Origin: Bacteroidetes bacterium ADurb.Bin008
Lineage (GTDB): Bacteria > Bacteroidota > Bacteroidia > Bacteroidales > Tenuifilaceae
NCBI GenBank assembly: GCA_002071445.1
Contig: MWFE01000063.1
Coordinates: 1 to 62,607 of the forward strand
Length of the DNA: 62,607 nt
Direction of reading: 5' to 3'
The notes beneath the pieces were generated by a model, which ran no database searches, was not told where the DNA came from, and saw nothing but the letters and a program-made list of their open reading frames with translations. A program made the translations under genes and the position numbers. Below are positions 33,701 through 43,821 of this stretch, in pieces (position 1 is the first letter of the stretch; every line of letters starts with the position of its first letter).

Positions 33701-35380
33701 ATGAAAAACAGAAAATTCCTTCTTTTGTCCATTCCTGCCCTGTTGTTGATTTGTTCGCTATTCGCTTTTAGAATTGTAGATTTTAAAACGTCGAAAAGCC
33801 TTGAAATCTTTTTCGCCTTTTTCCGGGAATTAAACATTTTTTATGTTGACGATACAGACTCGGAGCAACTTGTTAAAGTGGGTATCGACGCCATGCTCGA
33901 ATCGCTTGACCCTTACAACGAATTCATTCCCGAAGAGAATATCGAAACCCTCGAATTCCAAACTACAGGAGAGTATGGCGGAATGGGTGCAATAATCAGA
34001 CAGGGCAAAGACTACCCCACGATTGCTGAGGTGTATGAGAATAGCCCGGCCCATAAAGCCGGATTGATGACCGGCGATATTATTCTTAGGGTTGATACAC
34101 TGAGCGTAAAGGGCTTGGCAGTTGATCACGTTAGCAGGCTCCTAAAAGGAGTTCCCAAAAGCAACCTTTCAATCACAGTAAAGCGATACGGCAGTTCAGA
34201 CTCCCTGCAATACTCATTTAAACGCGAAAAGATACATGTTTCGAGCGTTCCGTACTTCGGAATGGTTTCGAAAAACACGGGCTACATAAGGGTTGCCAAT
34301 TTTACGGCCGACTGTAGCAAAGAGGTGGAAAGCGCATTTAAGAATTTAAAATCAAAAGATAAGATAACCGGTTTAATTCTTGATTTCAGGGGGAATCCAG
34401 GAGGCTTGCTCCAAGAAGCAGTAAAGATTGTTAACCTATTCGTCCAAAAGAATGAGCTTGTGGTTTATACCAAGGGGAAAATCAAAGAGTTTGACCAGGA
34501 GTACAAAACCACATCGCGACCTGCCGATACCGAAATGCCGCTTATCGTCCTTGTGGATAGGGCCTCAGCCTCCGCTTCGGAAATTGTTGCCGGAGCATTT
34601 CAAGATCTGGACAGAGCCGTAATAGTGGGTGAACGAACATTTGGAAAGGGGTTGGTGCAGGCCACACGATCACTGCCATATAATACCCAGCTTAAACTTA
34701 CAACGGCCAAGTACTACATCCCAAGCGGCAGATGTATTCAGGCTGTTGACTACACGCTGCGCGATGAAAACGGGAATGTGGGAAACATTCCCGACTCACT
34801 GTCCTCGGAATTTAAAACCAGGAATGGGCGTTCGGTTCGCGACGGGGGAGGTATAGTTCCGGATATTCAATATAAACAGCCGATGTATAGCCATGCTGCA
34901 TCCATCCTTTACGGACGGAACATCCTGTTCGATTATGCCACTCGGTATCATCATGCCCATAAACAGATCGAACAGCCCAATTTATTCAGCTTAACTGATA
35001 GAGAAATTGATGATTTTTACGAATATCTGAAGGAGATCAATTTTTCATACCAAAGCCAGGCAGAGTACCAATACAAGGAATTTATAAAGGCATCGCAACA
35101 GGAAGAACTTCTTCCTCTTTTTCAGAGGTTTGCCGATAGCATCCAAACAGTGATCGACAACAACAGTTTGAAAGCCATATATGCCAAGCGTTCCGAAATA
35201 AAAAAACTGCTGGAGGAAGAAATTGTGGGACGTTATTACTTCCAGAAAGGCAGAGTACAATGCGCAATTGTTAACGACGAGATTATTCAAATATCGTTGG
35301 GTGTTTTAGGCGATCCGAACCAATATTCCAATATTCTTTCTGCAAGTAGTACCGAAGAAAAAGTTGGAGCGGAGATGTAA
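33701..35380 (+). CDS. S41-family C-terminal processing peptidase (CtpA/Prc-like)
   Basis: A 559-residue exported protease. It has an N-terminal membrane/signal segment (FLLLSIPALLLICSLFAF) and a PDZ domain (about 85-170; GGMGAIIRQ, AHKAGLMTGDIILRVD). The catalytic S41 domain has the Ser-Lys dyad Ser291 in ASASASEIVAGA and Lys316 in TFGKG. A C-terminal helical tail extends about 150 residues past the catalytic core, longer than minimal CtpA. It cleaves the C-termini of envelope proteins. The chosen ATG is preceded by a TTG start three codons earlier that I discount. Confidence 0.95.
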   Translation: MKNRKFLLLSIPALLLICSLFAFRIVDFKTSKSLEIFFAFFRELNIFYVDDTDSEQLVKVGIDAMLESLDPYNEFIPEENIETLEFQTTGEYGGMGAIIRQGKDYPTIAEVYENSPAHKAGLMTGDIILRVDTLSVKGLAVDHVSRLLKGVPKSNLSITVKRYGSSDSLQYSFKREKIHVSSVPYFGMVSKNTGYIRVANFTADCSKEVESAFKNLKSKDKITGLILDFRGNPGGLLQEAVKIVNLFVQKNELVVYTKGKIKEFDQEYKTTSRPADTEMPLIVLVDRASASASEIVAGAFQDLDRAVIVGERTFGKGLVQATRSLPYNTQLKLTTAKYYIPSGRCIQAVDYTLRDENGNVGNIPDSLSSEFKTRNGRSVRDGGGIVPDIQYKQPMYSHAASILYGRNILFDYATRYHHAHKQIEQPNLFSLTDREIDDFYEYLKEINFSYQSQAEYQYKEFIKASQQEELLPLFQRFADSIQTVIDNNSLKAIYAKRSEIKKLLEEEIVGRYYFQKGRVQCAIVNDEIIQISLGVLGDPNQYSNILSASSTEEKVGAEM

Positions 35381-35419
35381 ATTGCTGCGGGATATAAAAC
35401 ACCATCTGTCAAATGAGTC

Positions 35420-36586
35420 TTAGGGAGTCTTTTTAACCACAATTCTGATAGAACTACCCTTGTCCATTTCCGAATGGTTAACGAATATCTTTCCGTCGTG
35501 GTACTCCTCCACTATCCGCTTCGAAAGGGTTAATCCTAGTCCCCAACCCCTTGTTTTTGTGGTAAATCCAGGTTGAAAAATTGTTTTGTATTGCGAACGG
35601 GGAATACCCTTTCCGGTATCGGAGATATCGATATAAACCACTTGTGTATTGTCGGTTATGGAAACAGCCACTTCACCAGTAATATGGATGGCATCAACAG
35701 CATTTTTTATAATACTCTCAATAACCCATTCAAACAGCGTGACGTTAAGCGGAACCAGAATATGCTCTCTTTCATCATATTTCTTAACAAAGGAAATCTT
35801 ACTGGAAGTCCTGTTGCTCAAATAACTTATGGTGTCATTGATAAGTTCAACCAAATCGGTAGGTTTCAAGGCAGGAACAGAGCCAATCTTCGAAAAACGA
35901 TCTACCACCTTTTCAAGCCTTGCCACATCCTTTTCAAATTCCGAGATTAGATCCGACGACAGGTTAGTCCCTTTAAGTATCTCCACCCAGGCCAGAAATG
36001 AGGATGTGGGCGTCCCGAGTTGATGTGCAGTTTCTTTGGCCATACCCACCCAAACCTTATTCTGCTCCGATTTCCTCGACTGGCTGAAAGCATAATAAGA
36101 GGCCAACAGAAAAAAAACGATGATAATTAGCTGTATATAGGGGTAGTAAATGAGCTTGGTAAGGGTTGTACTATCATTATAGTACACATAGTTTTTACTA
36201 CCGTCAAGCAGTGTAACCACGATGGGCTCTTTTGATGCTTTCATGGAGAGAATCATCCTATCAGCCTCTTCCCTGGTATCCATTTTTTTATCGGGAATAT
36301 TCCTGTAGGACAATATGTTATTCTCCTCGTCGGTAAGAATTACCGGAACGGTAGTATTATTGCCCAGAACCTCAGATATGATGGTAAAATTCTGTGTGGT
36401 ATCGTTAATATTTGTGAGCTGCGAAAGCTCTTTAATAGCTTCTGACCATAAAAGTATTTTCTTTCGCTCCTCCTGCGACAGTTCTTTAACCAACCTATTG
36501 GTAATGAACAGCGATGTGAATCCTATCAGGATTGCAACGAACAGCAGTATAATTTTCCATTGCTGCTTAGCACGGTAAACTTCCAC
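35420..36586 (-). CDS. Membrane sensor histidine kinase (HQLGTP type)
   Basis: A 388-residue kinase with two membrane helices (about 10-28 and 150-168) flanking a periplasmic domain of about 120 residues. The phosphorylation box has His188 in MAKETAHQLGTPTSSFLAWVEIL. The HATPase region shows IKNAVDAI (N box), ISDTGKGIP (G1) and TKTRGWGLGLTLSKRIV (G2). It starts at GTG with an AAAGGAG sequence upstream, one of the few Shine-Dalgarno-like sites here. No response regulator is adjacent, so it is an orphan. It ends 40 bases from the end of the convergent S41 gene. Confidence 0.93.
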   Translation of the reverse strand: MEVYRAKQQWKIILLFVAILIGFTSLFITNRLVKELSQEERKKILLWSEAIKELSQLTNINDTTQNFTIISEVLGNNTTVPVILTDEENNILSYRNIPDKKMDTREEADRMILSMKASKEPIVVTLLDGSKNYVYYNDSTTLTKLIYYPYIQLIIIVFFLLASYYAFSQSRKSEQNKVWVGMAKETAHQLGTPTSSFLAWVEILKGTNLSSDLISEFEKDVARLEKVVDRFSKIGSVPALKPTDLVELINDTISYLSNRTSSKISFVKKYDEREHILVPLNVTLFEWVIESIIKNAVDAIHITGEVAVSITDNTQVVYIDISDTGKGIPRSQYKTIFQPGFTTKTRGWGLGLTLSKRIVEEYHDGKIFVNHSEMDKGSSIRIVVKKTP

Positions 36587-36656
36587 AATACGCTCCTTTG
36601 TTAGTTATGAAAATAAAAACGTTTTAATTTATCAAATATTATACCGTGGCGTAAGG

Positions 36657-39251
36657 CTACTCATCATCCCATTCCACTTTAAACTGTGTGGTCTCCGTAT
36701 TGTTTTTTATATTCTTTGGCTTGTTTTTCCGATTAATGAGAGAATCTTTTCCTTTGTTGTTAATACTCAGGCTATCGGTTTGATTTAAAGGATCTCCTCC
36801 TTTCTTAGCAAATCCAAATTCTTCGCGAAAAATATTGATCAGCGTTTGCCTTTCATTCCTTAAGTTTTCACGAAAAGCATTCATTGCGCTTGCCCCGTCA
36901 TATGATACTTTAAAGTCATTCTCATTGCCTTCCAACTTTAAAAACAGCCTGGCCTTGCCGCTGCCATCATCCTCTACCTCGCCAAATTCGCTGTTCTCAG
37001 CCTTGTTTCGCGTGGCTTTACTAAAAAGAACATCGGAGAGCAACACCTCAGTACGGTAAATATAAGAACCGGAAAATGAGTGTTTCCCCGATAGAGATAG
37101 ATTTAAAGCGGTGGATTGAATATTCATTCTGGGAATAATCACCTCTTCGTTTTCAACAGATATACTGTTCTCCAATGTTTCAAAATGGATATCCTTAAGC
37201 TCTTCCAACGACACGAAACGGGATAGCCTCTCCAACTCTTTAACGCCTTGTAGCCGTCCGTTGAATATTTTAAAGTGACCCTCAGCAGCCATTCTTTTTC
37301 TGTTCAACCGTGCATCTACGATTGGGGAGCTGAAAAGTGCAACTCCATCGAGTTTCCCCGATATATTAGATGGCAAAACCACAGATTGCCCAAAGCTGTC
37401 GAACGAATTAAAGAGTTCGGCAATATCAGCCCCTTTAACATTAATCTCTGTCGAAAGCGTTCCTTCATTGCCGAAGGGATTGGTCCATTTAAAATTTCCG
37501 GAAAAGGTTCCGTTGCACGAGAGGGCGGTAAAACTTTCGGTTGATAGTTGGTTTTGAGAAAGGTAAAAATTTGTTTTCAGCGGCTTACAGGTAAACTTCC
37601 CATGGGTAAAAGTATTAACAAGCAAATTACCCTTAATGGCGTTTATCCGATGCATTGGTGAGGTTCTTTCGCTGGAGTTTTCCTGCTCGCTTTCCTTGGC
37701 AACAATTTTATTCGTATCAAAAGTATCTATTATAATATTGGCATTCACCGTTACTTTCCCCTTGTCAAACAGCAAAGCTGTTGCATTGGACACATTGAAC
37801 TCAACCCCAAAATAGGAATCGTTTAAAAGCCCTTTAGCACTTGCCCTAGTGATATCATGGTTGAAAAGTTCAAACTCACCAACCATGTTTTCAGCTTTCA
37901 CTCCAACGCTTGGATCAACAATTGAAAGATTCTCAAAATCGATTTTGGCGTTGAATTTCGATTGGCTAAAATCTGAAATAGTAAGGTTTTCCACTCCCTT
38001 TAACGTGCCCAGTGCTTCAAAATTGCCCGTTAAAAGTCCTGTTCCGATAGGGGCAATATCTACTCCCCACTGTTTGAAATCGCTTAAATTAATGGCATGG
38101 TTGATTTTCAAATGGTATAAAGGCGTCAAAACATTTTTAATCCTCAAGGAGCCATTTGCCGTTGACTCGCCCGAAGACAAAACCATTTTTGAAATATAAA
38201 TTTCAGATGTCTCGGGTTTGCTTTGAGCACCATTTGTAAATACCCCCGACACGTCCTTAATGACCAAGGTTGGTTTATCGGGTAATTTAATTTCGAGGTT
38301 TTCTGAATTGAAGCCCATTTCGAAATCAAAAGGCTCATCTAACTTGTTGTATCCCTTAAGGTTTATGGCTAATTCAACTCGTCCTCTTGTTACTGTTTTC
38401 GAAGGTAAAGAAATATTATACTGCGAAAGCAATGACACCAACATATTGATATCCATATTCTTGCTGCTAATAGACATGCTGACTGGAGAGCCTATTCCTC
38501 TACCAAAACTGGCCTTTGCGGCCATTTTAGCCTTTTCAATATTTACCTGCTCGGTTTCGAAATCAATTGAATTATCGGTTACCAGTAGCACCGTTTTAAA
38601 ATTTACCCCCCTGTTCCGCATATAATAAAAATTGCCCTGCCTAAGAGTGCCTACTTTAAACTTAGATTTAACTTCCATTAGCAAGCCGCCCGGAGAAAGA
38701 TGACCTCTGAAATCGGCATATTCGACTAACCCTTTCAAGAACCATCCGGTATTGGGATCAATATAGCTTAAGGTAATATTGTTAATACTCAACTTGCTAA
38801 GGTTCAGCAACCAATTTCCTTTTTCAGCATTGGCATCGTTGAATATTTCAAAGTTTCCATTCCCCTTTTGGTCGAAATAGAGGTTTAGCCACCCATTCTG
38901 CAATACTAACTCTTCTATATCGTACTCATTTTTTATCAATCCCAGCAATCCTATCTTAAGCATTACCTCCTGCATCGAAAGAAGTCCCGATTCGAATTCC
39001 TGTGGAGTTTCCAAACTCCCCTCGGTAATCTCAACTCCCTTCATGATAATGGTTGCAAAGGGAAAACCTCTGATAAGGGATACTTTTACGTCCTGTACTT
39101 GTACCCTGGCATTTATACGTTTATTAAGCTGTTCAAATGCCATTCCGGTCAATTTCTCCTCAAAAAGCATCCCCACCACACCCAAAACCGACAGGATTAA
39201 TAAAATGAAAATCAGCAGGTAGAGCAATATTTTTAGAGCCTTATTCATCAA
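36657..39251 (-). CDS. AsmA-family envelope protein
   Basis: An 864-residue protein with a single N-terminal membrane anchor (ALKILLYLLIFILLILSVLGVVGML). The AsmA-type start of the periplasmic part (VQVQDVKVSLIRGFPFATIIMKGVEI) is followed by a very long beta-rich stretch of repeated GSLRIKN / ANGxL-like strands, and a short charged C-terminus. AsmA-like proteins resemble bridging lipid-transfer proteins between membranes, and this length fits that view. It is monocistronic on the minus strand behind its own -7 element. No mla or lpt genes are near. Confidence 0.88.
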   Translation of the reverse strand: MMNKALKILLYLLIFILLILSVLGVVGMLFEEKLTGMAFEQLNKRINARVQVQDVKVSLIRGFPFATIIMKGVEITEGSLETPQEFESGLLSMQEVMLKIGLLGLIKNEYDIEELVLQNGWLNLYFDQKGNGNFEIFNDANAEKGNWLLNLSKLSINNITLSYIDPNTGWFLKGLVEYADFRGHLSPGGLLMEVKSKFKVGTLRQGNFYYMRNRGVNFKTVLLVTDNSIDFETEQVNIEKAKMAAKASFGRGIGSPVSMSISSKNMDINMLVSLLSQYNISLPSKTVTRGRVELAINLKGYNKLDEPFDFEMGFNSENLEIKLPDKPTLVIKDVSGVFTNGAQSKPETSEIYISKMVLSSGESTANGSLRIKNVLTPLYHLKINHAINLSDFKQWGVDIAPIGTGLLTGNFEALGTLKGVENLTISDFSQSKFNAKIDFENLSIVDPSVGVKAENMVGEFELFNHDITRASAKGLLNDSYFGVEFNVSNATALLFDKGKVTVNANIIIDTFDTNKIVAKESEQENSSERTSPMHRINAIKGNLLVNTFTHGKFTCKPLKTNFYLSQNQLSTESFTALSCNGTFSGNFKWTNPFGNEGTLSTEINVKGADIAELFNSFDSFGQSVVLPSNISGKLDGVALFSSPIVDARLNRKRMAAEGHFKIFNGRLQGVKELERLSRFVSLEELKDIHFETLENSISVENEEVIIPRMNIQSTALNLSLSGKHSFSGSYIYRTEVLLSDVLFSKATRNKAENSEFGEVEDDGSGKARLFLKLEGNENDFKVSYDGASAMNAFRENLRNERQTLINIFREEFGFAKKGGDPLNQTDSLSINNKGKDSLINRKNKPKNIKNNTETTQFKVEWDDE

Positions 39252-39319
39252 CAGCTTAACACAGTTGTGTAAAAAAATAGTACTATAATGTTTTGGATTT
39301 ACAATCCTTTTAAGTTCGA

Positions 39320-39327
39320 CAAACTTA
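39320..39327 (-). promoter_or_regulatory. -7 promoter element for the AsmA-like gene (TAAGTTTG)
   Basis: Exact TAnnTTTG match on the minus strand, 68 bases before the ATG. Confidence 0.45.
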
Positions 39328-39748
39328 TAATAAAAACCTCTGTCATAAAAGTTTATAAAAAAATTTTTTATTGCATGAAACTCACTAAATATCTGTTTGT
39401 TAATAATTAATTTATAATTTATATGCTACAAACTCCATTGCCACAAGTCAGGGATCGCCTCAAAAAGCCTCTCAACTCACAAAACGCTTCAATACCCAAT
39501 ATCATAGTCATCATTGTTAATAATCAGGGCGTGTGTGTGCCATAAAACGCTATTTTGCTAACTAACTTGTTTTCTATTTGCGATTTTTATCTACGATTAC
39601 ATATACTTAAAGTTTTACTCTTGCAACAGGAAGCATTTTTAAATCCCCCTAAATAAGAGTTGCACATTAAGAAGTTTGTAAAATTGTATTTTAACTCCGT
39701 ATATTATTTGTTTGAAGAATATCTTTTCAATCGTTATTTAAAAAAGAT

Positions 39749-39756
39749 TAAATTTG
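39749..39756 (+). promoter_or_regulatory. -7 promoter element for the TPR-SpoIIE cluster (TAAATTTG)
   Basis: Exact TAnnTTTG match 38 bases before the ATG of the first gene. A weak TTTTC lies 20 bases upstream in the -33 position. Confidence 0.5.
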
Positions 39757-39794
39757 CATAAAGTTAACTCTGGCTAAGTTCTATTTATTATACC

Positions 39795-41825
39795 ATGCGA
39801 AACCTAAAGATATTGATTCTGTTTTCGTTGTTATCTGTTTCCTGTTTAGCTGTTGCAAACCACCAACAGCTGGTTGATAGCCTTAAAACACAACTGGAGC
39901 ATAGCGACGATTCATTGAAAATCAAAATACTGCTGCAACTTAGCTGGGAGTACCGGAATTTTAACCCGGAACTATCATTACAGTATGGATTAGAGGCAAT
40001 TAACTTGGCCGACAAATATAAAGACTATGAGGGATGTGCCAACGCCCACAGCTTTGTTGGAGTAGCCTATAGGATATTGGGGAATTACTCAGAGGCAATC
40101 GATCATTACTTCACCGGACTGGATATTGCAAACCGTCATGGGATAAAAGAACAAGAGGGGTATGCGTATATTAACCTTGCCAACTTGCACGTTTATCAGG
40201 GTCACTACACCAAGGCTAATGAAAATCTTAGTAAAGCGCTGGTAATTGCTAACGAAACGAATAACCAATCGATGCTGGCATACGTCTTTGCCAATTTTGG
40301 AAGGGCAAAACTATTGAATAACGAGCTCGACAGCGCACTTTGGTTTTTCGGTAAAGCCCTTGACATTCGAAAACAGATTAACCAACTCCCCCAGCAAGCT
40401 GTGTGCTATAAATACATGGCAGACATCTACTTTCTTAAGGGGAATTTTCGGCTGGCTTCCGAGAATTACAATAGATCCCTGGAAGTAGTGAACAAGGAGA
40501 ATGACATTGATCTATATGCCAACATCCTGTTAAAAATGTCCCTAATCGAACTCAAGAAAAACAACTTGAATACCTCGTTGAAATATGCCACCAAAGGGAA
40601 AGCCATAGGTCAAGAAATTGGGGCCAGATTAATAATCAGGGATGCTTCTGAAATTCTTGCAGAATTATACATGTTACAAGGGGACTATAAGAAGGCTTCA
40701 AATTACCTTCAATCGGTCATCCAATACAATGACACTCTGTTTGGACAACAGCTGGCTGAAAAATTATTCTTTTTAGAATATCAACTGGAAAATGAGATTA
40801 AGGAAAGCAGGATTGAAGTCCTTAACAGGGACAACACCATCAACGAGTTGAAATTATCGCGTGCCAAAAACTCTATCATAACCCTTTCCATTATAATTTC
40901 CCTTATTGGCATCCTGTTTGTTTTTACTCTGTTCCTATTACATTACAGGCATACCAAAAGCATCCTCCTCGAAAAGCAAAATATTGAAATTAATAGCCAG
41001 CGCTTAAGCATTGAGCAAAAGAATAGAAACCTTGAGGATGCCTATTTGGTTATTGAAGGATATGTGGGAAAAATAACCGATAGCATACGCTATGCCGAGC
41101 AGATTCAAAAGACCATACTGCCATCTCTTTCAATTTTTCGATCCTTCTTTTCTGATGCATTCTGCTTTTACAAACCCAAAGATTTTGTAAGCGGCGATTT
41201 TTTCTGGATTTCTAACCAACACGACAATTTAATATTTGCCGTCGGCGATTGTACCGGTCATGGAGTGCCCGGGGCCTTTATGAGCATCATTGGCATTGAC
41301 CTGCTAAATCAGGCTGTCAATCAAAAGCAAATACAGGAACCGTCTCAAGTGCTTGAATTTATTAACAATGAACTTCCAAATAAACTAAAACAGGAAAGCA
41401 ATGAGATCGTTTTAAAGGATAGCATCGATATTGCTGTTTGCTCAATTAATCGACAGAAAAACCAACTTATATATAGCGGCGCTCTTATTCCTTTTTCGCT
41501 TGTTCGTAATCAAAACCTGGTTTACATCAAGCCCAACTATTCATCCATAGGCTCGCCAACAAAACATTCGGTCAAATCGTTTACCCAACACGTTATCGAA
41601 GTTGAGGCGGGTGATTGGATTTACTTGTATTCCGATGGCTTTATGGACCAAATTGGCGGGGATAAAAAGAAGAAGTACATGCGAAGTCAGTTCCAAAAAA
41701 CCCTTATCACCTTAAGCCAATTTGACGGGAATGTCCAACTTTCCGAATTGTCAAATGTCTTTAGCCAATGGAAAGGTACCAATGAACAAATTGACGATGT
41801 TATAGTTTTAGGAACAAAGGTTTAA
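39795..41825 (+). CDS. Membrane-anchored TPR-SpoIIE serine phosphatase
   Basis: 676 residues. It has a signal peptide (ILILFSLLSVSCLAVANHQQ), tetratricopeptide repeats over about 40-330 (including SEAIDHYFTGLDIANRHG and KASNYLQSVIQYN), a membrane helix (NSIITLSIIISLIGILFVFTLFLLHY, about 355-380) and a coiled coil. A SpoIIE/PP2C domain (about 430-676) has metal-binding motifs GDFFWISNQHDN, VGDCTGHGVPGAFMSIIG, YSDGFMDQIGG and DDVIVLGTKV. A sensor with the TPR part outside and the phosphatase inside is likely. It heads a tight three-gene cluster; the anti-sigma partner is not nearby. Confidence 0.93.
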   Translation: MRNLKILILFSLLSVSCLAVANHQQLVDSLKTQLEHSDDSLKIKILLQLSWEYRNFNPELSLQYGLEAINLADKYKDYEGCANAHSFVGVAYRILGNYSEAIDHYFTGLDIANRHGIKEQEGYAYINLANLHVYQGHYTKANENLSKALVIANETNNQSMLAYVFANFGRAKLLNNELDSALWFFGKALDIRKQINQLPQQAVCYKYMADIYFLKGNFRLASENYNRSLEVVNKENDIDLYANILLKMSLIELKKNNLNTSLKYATKGKAIGQEIGARLIIRDASEILAELYMLQGDYKKASNYLQSVIQYNDTLFGQQLAEKLFFLEYQLENEIKESRIEVLNRDNTINELKLSRAKNSIITLSIIISLIGILFVFTLFLLHYRHTKSILLEKQNIEINSQRLSIEQKNRNLEDAYLVIEGYVGKITDSIRYAEQIQKTILPSLSIFRSFFSDAFCFYKPKDFVSGDFFWISNQHDNLIFAVGDCTGHGVPGAFMSIIGIDLLNQAVNQKQIQEPSQVLEFINNELPNKLKQESNEIVLKDSIDIAVCSINRQKNQLIYSGALIPFSLVRNQNLVYIKPNYSSIGSPTKHSVKSFTQHVIEVEAGDWIYLYSDGFMDQIGGDKKKKYMRSQFQKTLITLSQFDGNVQLSELSNVFSQWKGTNEQIDDVIVLGTKV

Positions 41826-41830
41826 AAGCC

Positions 41831-42967
41831 ATGCGCTTATGCATTTTTACATTTCTCCTTTTTACTATTTTCTCGGCTTATCGTGTTAGTTCTCAGGTAT
41901 CGCAGGTTGAACTTCCTCAACGTTTTTTTGCATTTACATTCCAAGAGGCGAAAAACGGCGAAATCTGGGTTGGGCTGAGCGACGGAAGCAACCTGGGGGG
42001 GCTGGGCGTCTATCGAAACGGCAGTTTTTCGCTTGAATCGAATAAAGAAGGGCTCCCTTCCGGATCATATCACGTTTCAACCAGGCTACCCGATGGAAGC
42101 ATGATGTTCTGCGGCAATATTATCAACGAAACGGGGCGCCCCTTGCTAGTTTGGATCTCTTCGATGGGAATCGATACCATACAAATTCCCTTCGAACTTA
42201 GCAATCCCCATGTTAATTGTATTGAACTGATTAACCGCAACGAGATCTGGATTGGCACTTCCAGCGGGTTGCTCATCTCAAACAAAGGTCGTTGGACTTG
42301 GATAACTTCTCACGACGGCCTCCCTGATAATTCGGTAACCTCTATTTTTCAAGATTTTAGGGGTATTGTATGGGTTGGAACTGAGAACGGTATGGCTTAC
42401 TTCATGGATGGCAATCTTTATCTCCCCGAAAAAGGTTCAAGAATAATTAATGCCATAACAACAGTTTTTGGCGATAACCGGGGGTACGTATGGTGTGGTG
42501 CCAGGTATGCCTCCGAAGGAATCAGCGTTTACAATGGCCAGGTATGGGATACATTTTCAGGTCGTCATGGTTTGGTTGACAACTCTTCAAGCACATTTTT
42601 TCAGGATCTCACGGGCAATATGTGGGTTGGGAGTTGCTACAACCGCTCACGCGGCGGGGTATCCGTGTTCGATGGGAAACAGTGGATCGGATATAGTTCT
42701 CCCGACGACCTTGCCAAGCCATGCGTTGATGCCATTGCAACAGATGCCAATGGAAATGTATGGATGGGAGGATCATTAACGCATAGAAAGGCGAAGGGCA
42801 TTTCGGTTTACAACGGTAAAGAGTGGCTTGTAACCGGAGGTAATAGCATCCTTCCTGCAGAGCGTATCATTACATTTTTCCTCGATTCAAAGGGCAATTT
42901 TTGGGTATCTTCGTTCGAAGGATTATTTATTGTGGGTCGGGAATACTCGTATTTTGAAAAAAAATAG
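41831..42967 (+). CDS. Two-component-regulator-propeller domain protein
   Basis: 378 residues. A signal peptide (LCIFTFLLFTIFSAYRVSSQ) is followed by repeated propeller-type units: GEIWVGLSD, NEIWIGTSSG, GIVWVGTENG, GYVWCGARY, GNMWVGSCYN, GNVWMGGS and GNFWVSSFEG, each about 40-60 residues apart, so about seven blades. Such propellers normally form the periplasmic sensor of hybrid two-component systems; here no kinase is fused. It begins five bases after the TPR-SpoIIE stop, which suggests that it serves the phosphatase as a sensing partner. Ligand unknown. Confidence 0.88.
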   Translation: MRLCIFTFLLFTIFSAYRVSSQVSQVELPQRFFAFTFQEAKNGEIWVGLSDGSNLGGLGVYRNGSFSLESNKEGLPSGSYHVSTRLPDGSMMFCGNIINETGRPLLVWISSMGIDTIQIPFELSNPHVNCIELINRNEIWIGTSSGLLISNKGRWTWITSHDGLPDNSVTSIFQDFRGIVWVGTENGMAYFMDGNLYLPEKGSRIINAITTVFGDNRGYVWCGARYASEGISVYNGQVWDTFSGRHGLVDNSSSTFFQDLTGNMWVGSCYNRSRGGVSVFDGKQWIGYSSPDDLAKPCVDAIATDANGNVWMGGSLTHRKAKGISVYNGKEWLVTGGNSILPAERIITFFLDSKGNFWVSSFEGLFIVGREYSYFEKK

Positions 42968-42971
42968 TGCC

Positions 42972-43691
42972 ATGCCAACAAACCATGCTGATGGTTTTGA
43001 AAACAAAACTCATGAAGAACAGGAGGTTTTGAAAAAACCGGCCCCTGACGGGAAGATATTCTTTTACAGTTTAATCCTTCCGTCGATTTTTGTAGTGCTG
43101 CTCTGGCTTATCGCAATTGCCGAAAAAGTTTTGGGAATCGAACTGAACGAATGGGGCGTTCTTCCAAGAACCCTGAGAGGGCTACCCGGAATACTTCTCA
43201 CTCCTTTTATCCATGCAGATTTTAAGCACTTGTTCTCTAATTCTGTACCCCTGCTGGTTATGGGTACTGGAATTCTTTACTTCTATCGTTCCTTAAGCTA
43301 CAAGGTTTTCATAATAATTTGGATTGCAAGCGGAATATGTCTTTGGATAGGCGGAAGGCCCCTTTACCATATCGGGGCAAGCGGTATTGTTTACGGTCTT
43401 GCTTCTTTCCTTTTTTTCAGCGGCATCATTCGCCGAGATATAAGACTGGCAGCCATTTCCCTTGTCGTTGTTTTTCTATACGGAGGTATGATCTGGGGCA
43501 TCTTCCCCATTTGGCCTACGATTTCGTGGGAAGGGCATCTTTTCGGCGGTTTAACAGGCTTTGCCTGCGCTCTGGCATACAGGAAACATGGCCCACAGCC
43601 TAAAGTTTACTCTTGGGAAATTGAAGAGGAAGAAGAAATGGAAAAGGAAGAAGAGGGAAACAGGTCTGACTACCATATAACCATTTCTTAA
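42972..43691 (+). CDS. Rhomboid-family intramembrane serine protease
   Basis: A 239-residue membrane protease of about six helices. Catalytic residues are visible: Ser137 in HIGASGIVYG and His189 in WEGHLFGG. The conserved HADFKHLFSN loop follows the first helix. The acidic C-terminal tail (WEIEEEEEMEKEEEG) is unusual and cytoplasmic. I start at MPTNHADG, two codons after the propeller stop; an upstream ATG in the same frame lies inside that gene. Its substrate is unknown, but the coupling to the phosphatase and propeller genes hints at regulated cleavage. Confidence 0.92.
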   Translation: MPTNHADGFENKTHEEQEVLKKPAPDGKIFFYSLILPSIFVVLLWLIAIAEKVLGIELNEWGVLPRTLRGLPGILLTPFIHADFKHLFSNSVPLLVMGTGILYFYRSLSYKVFIIIWIASGICLWIGGRPLYHIGASGIVYGLASFLFFSGIIRRDIRLAAISLVVVFLYGGMIWGIFPIWPTISWEGHLFGGLTGFACALAYRKHGPQPKVYSWEIEEEEEMEKEEEGNRSDYHITIS

Positions 43692-43769
43692 TAAAATATT
43701 TATCCGCTTATCACGTTAAAATAACATTTAAAATGTGGTATTAAGATCAATTCTATTAATATCATTTTT

Positions 43770-43777
43770 TACCTTTG
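43770..43777 (+). promoter_or_regulatory. -7 promoter element for the bactofilin gene (TACCTTTG)
   Basis: Exact TAnnTTTG match 44 bases before the ATG. No standard-spaced -33. Confidence 0.5.
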
Positions 43778-43821
43778 TAAGTTGATGTGTTATATTTTTT
43801 CTTTCAAATTAATTTTAAGAC

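Larger units (their letters stand above)
39252..39794. other. AT-rich divergent spacer between AsmA-like and TPR-SpoIIE genes
   Basis: 543 bases with no gene or RNA that I can recognise. It carries a minus-strand -7 element (39320-39327) and a plus-strand -7 element (39749-39756). The middle holds AT-rich runs and a GTGTGTGTG tract. Confidence 0.55.
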
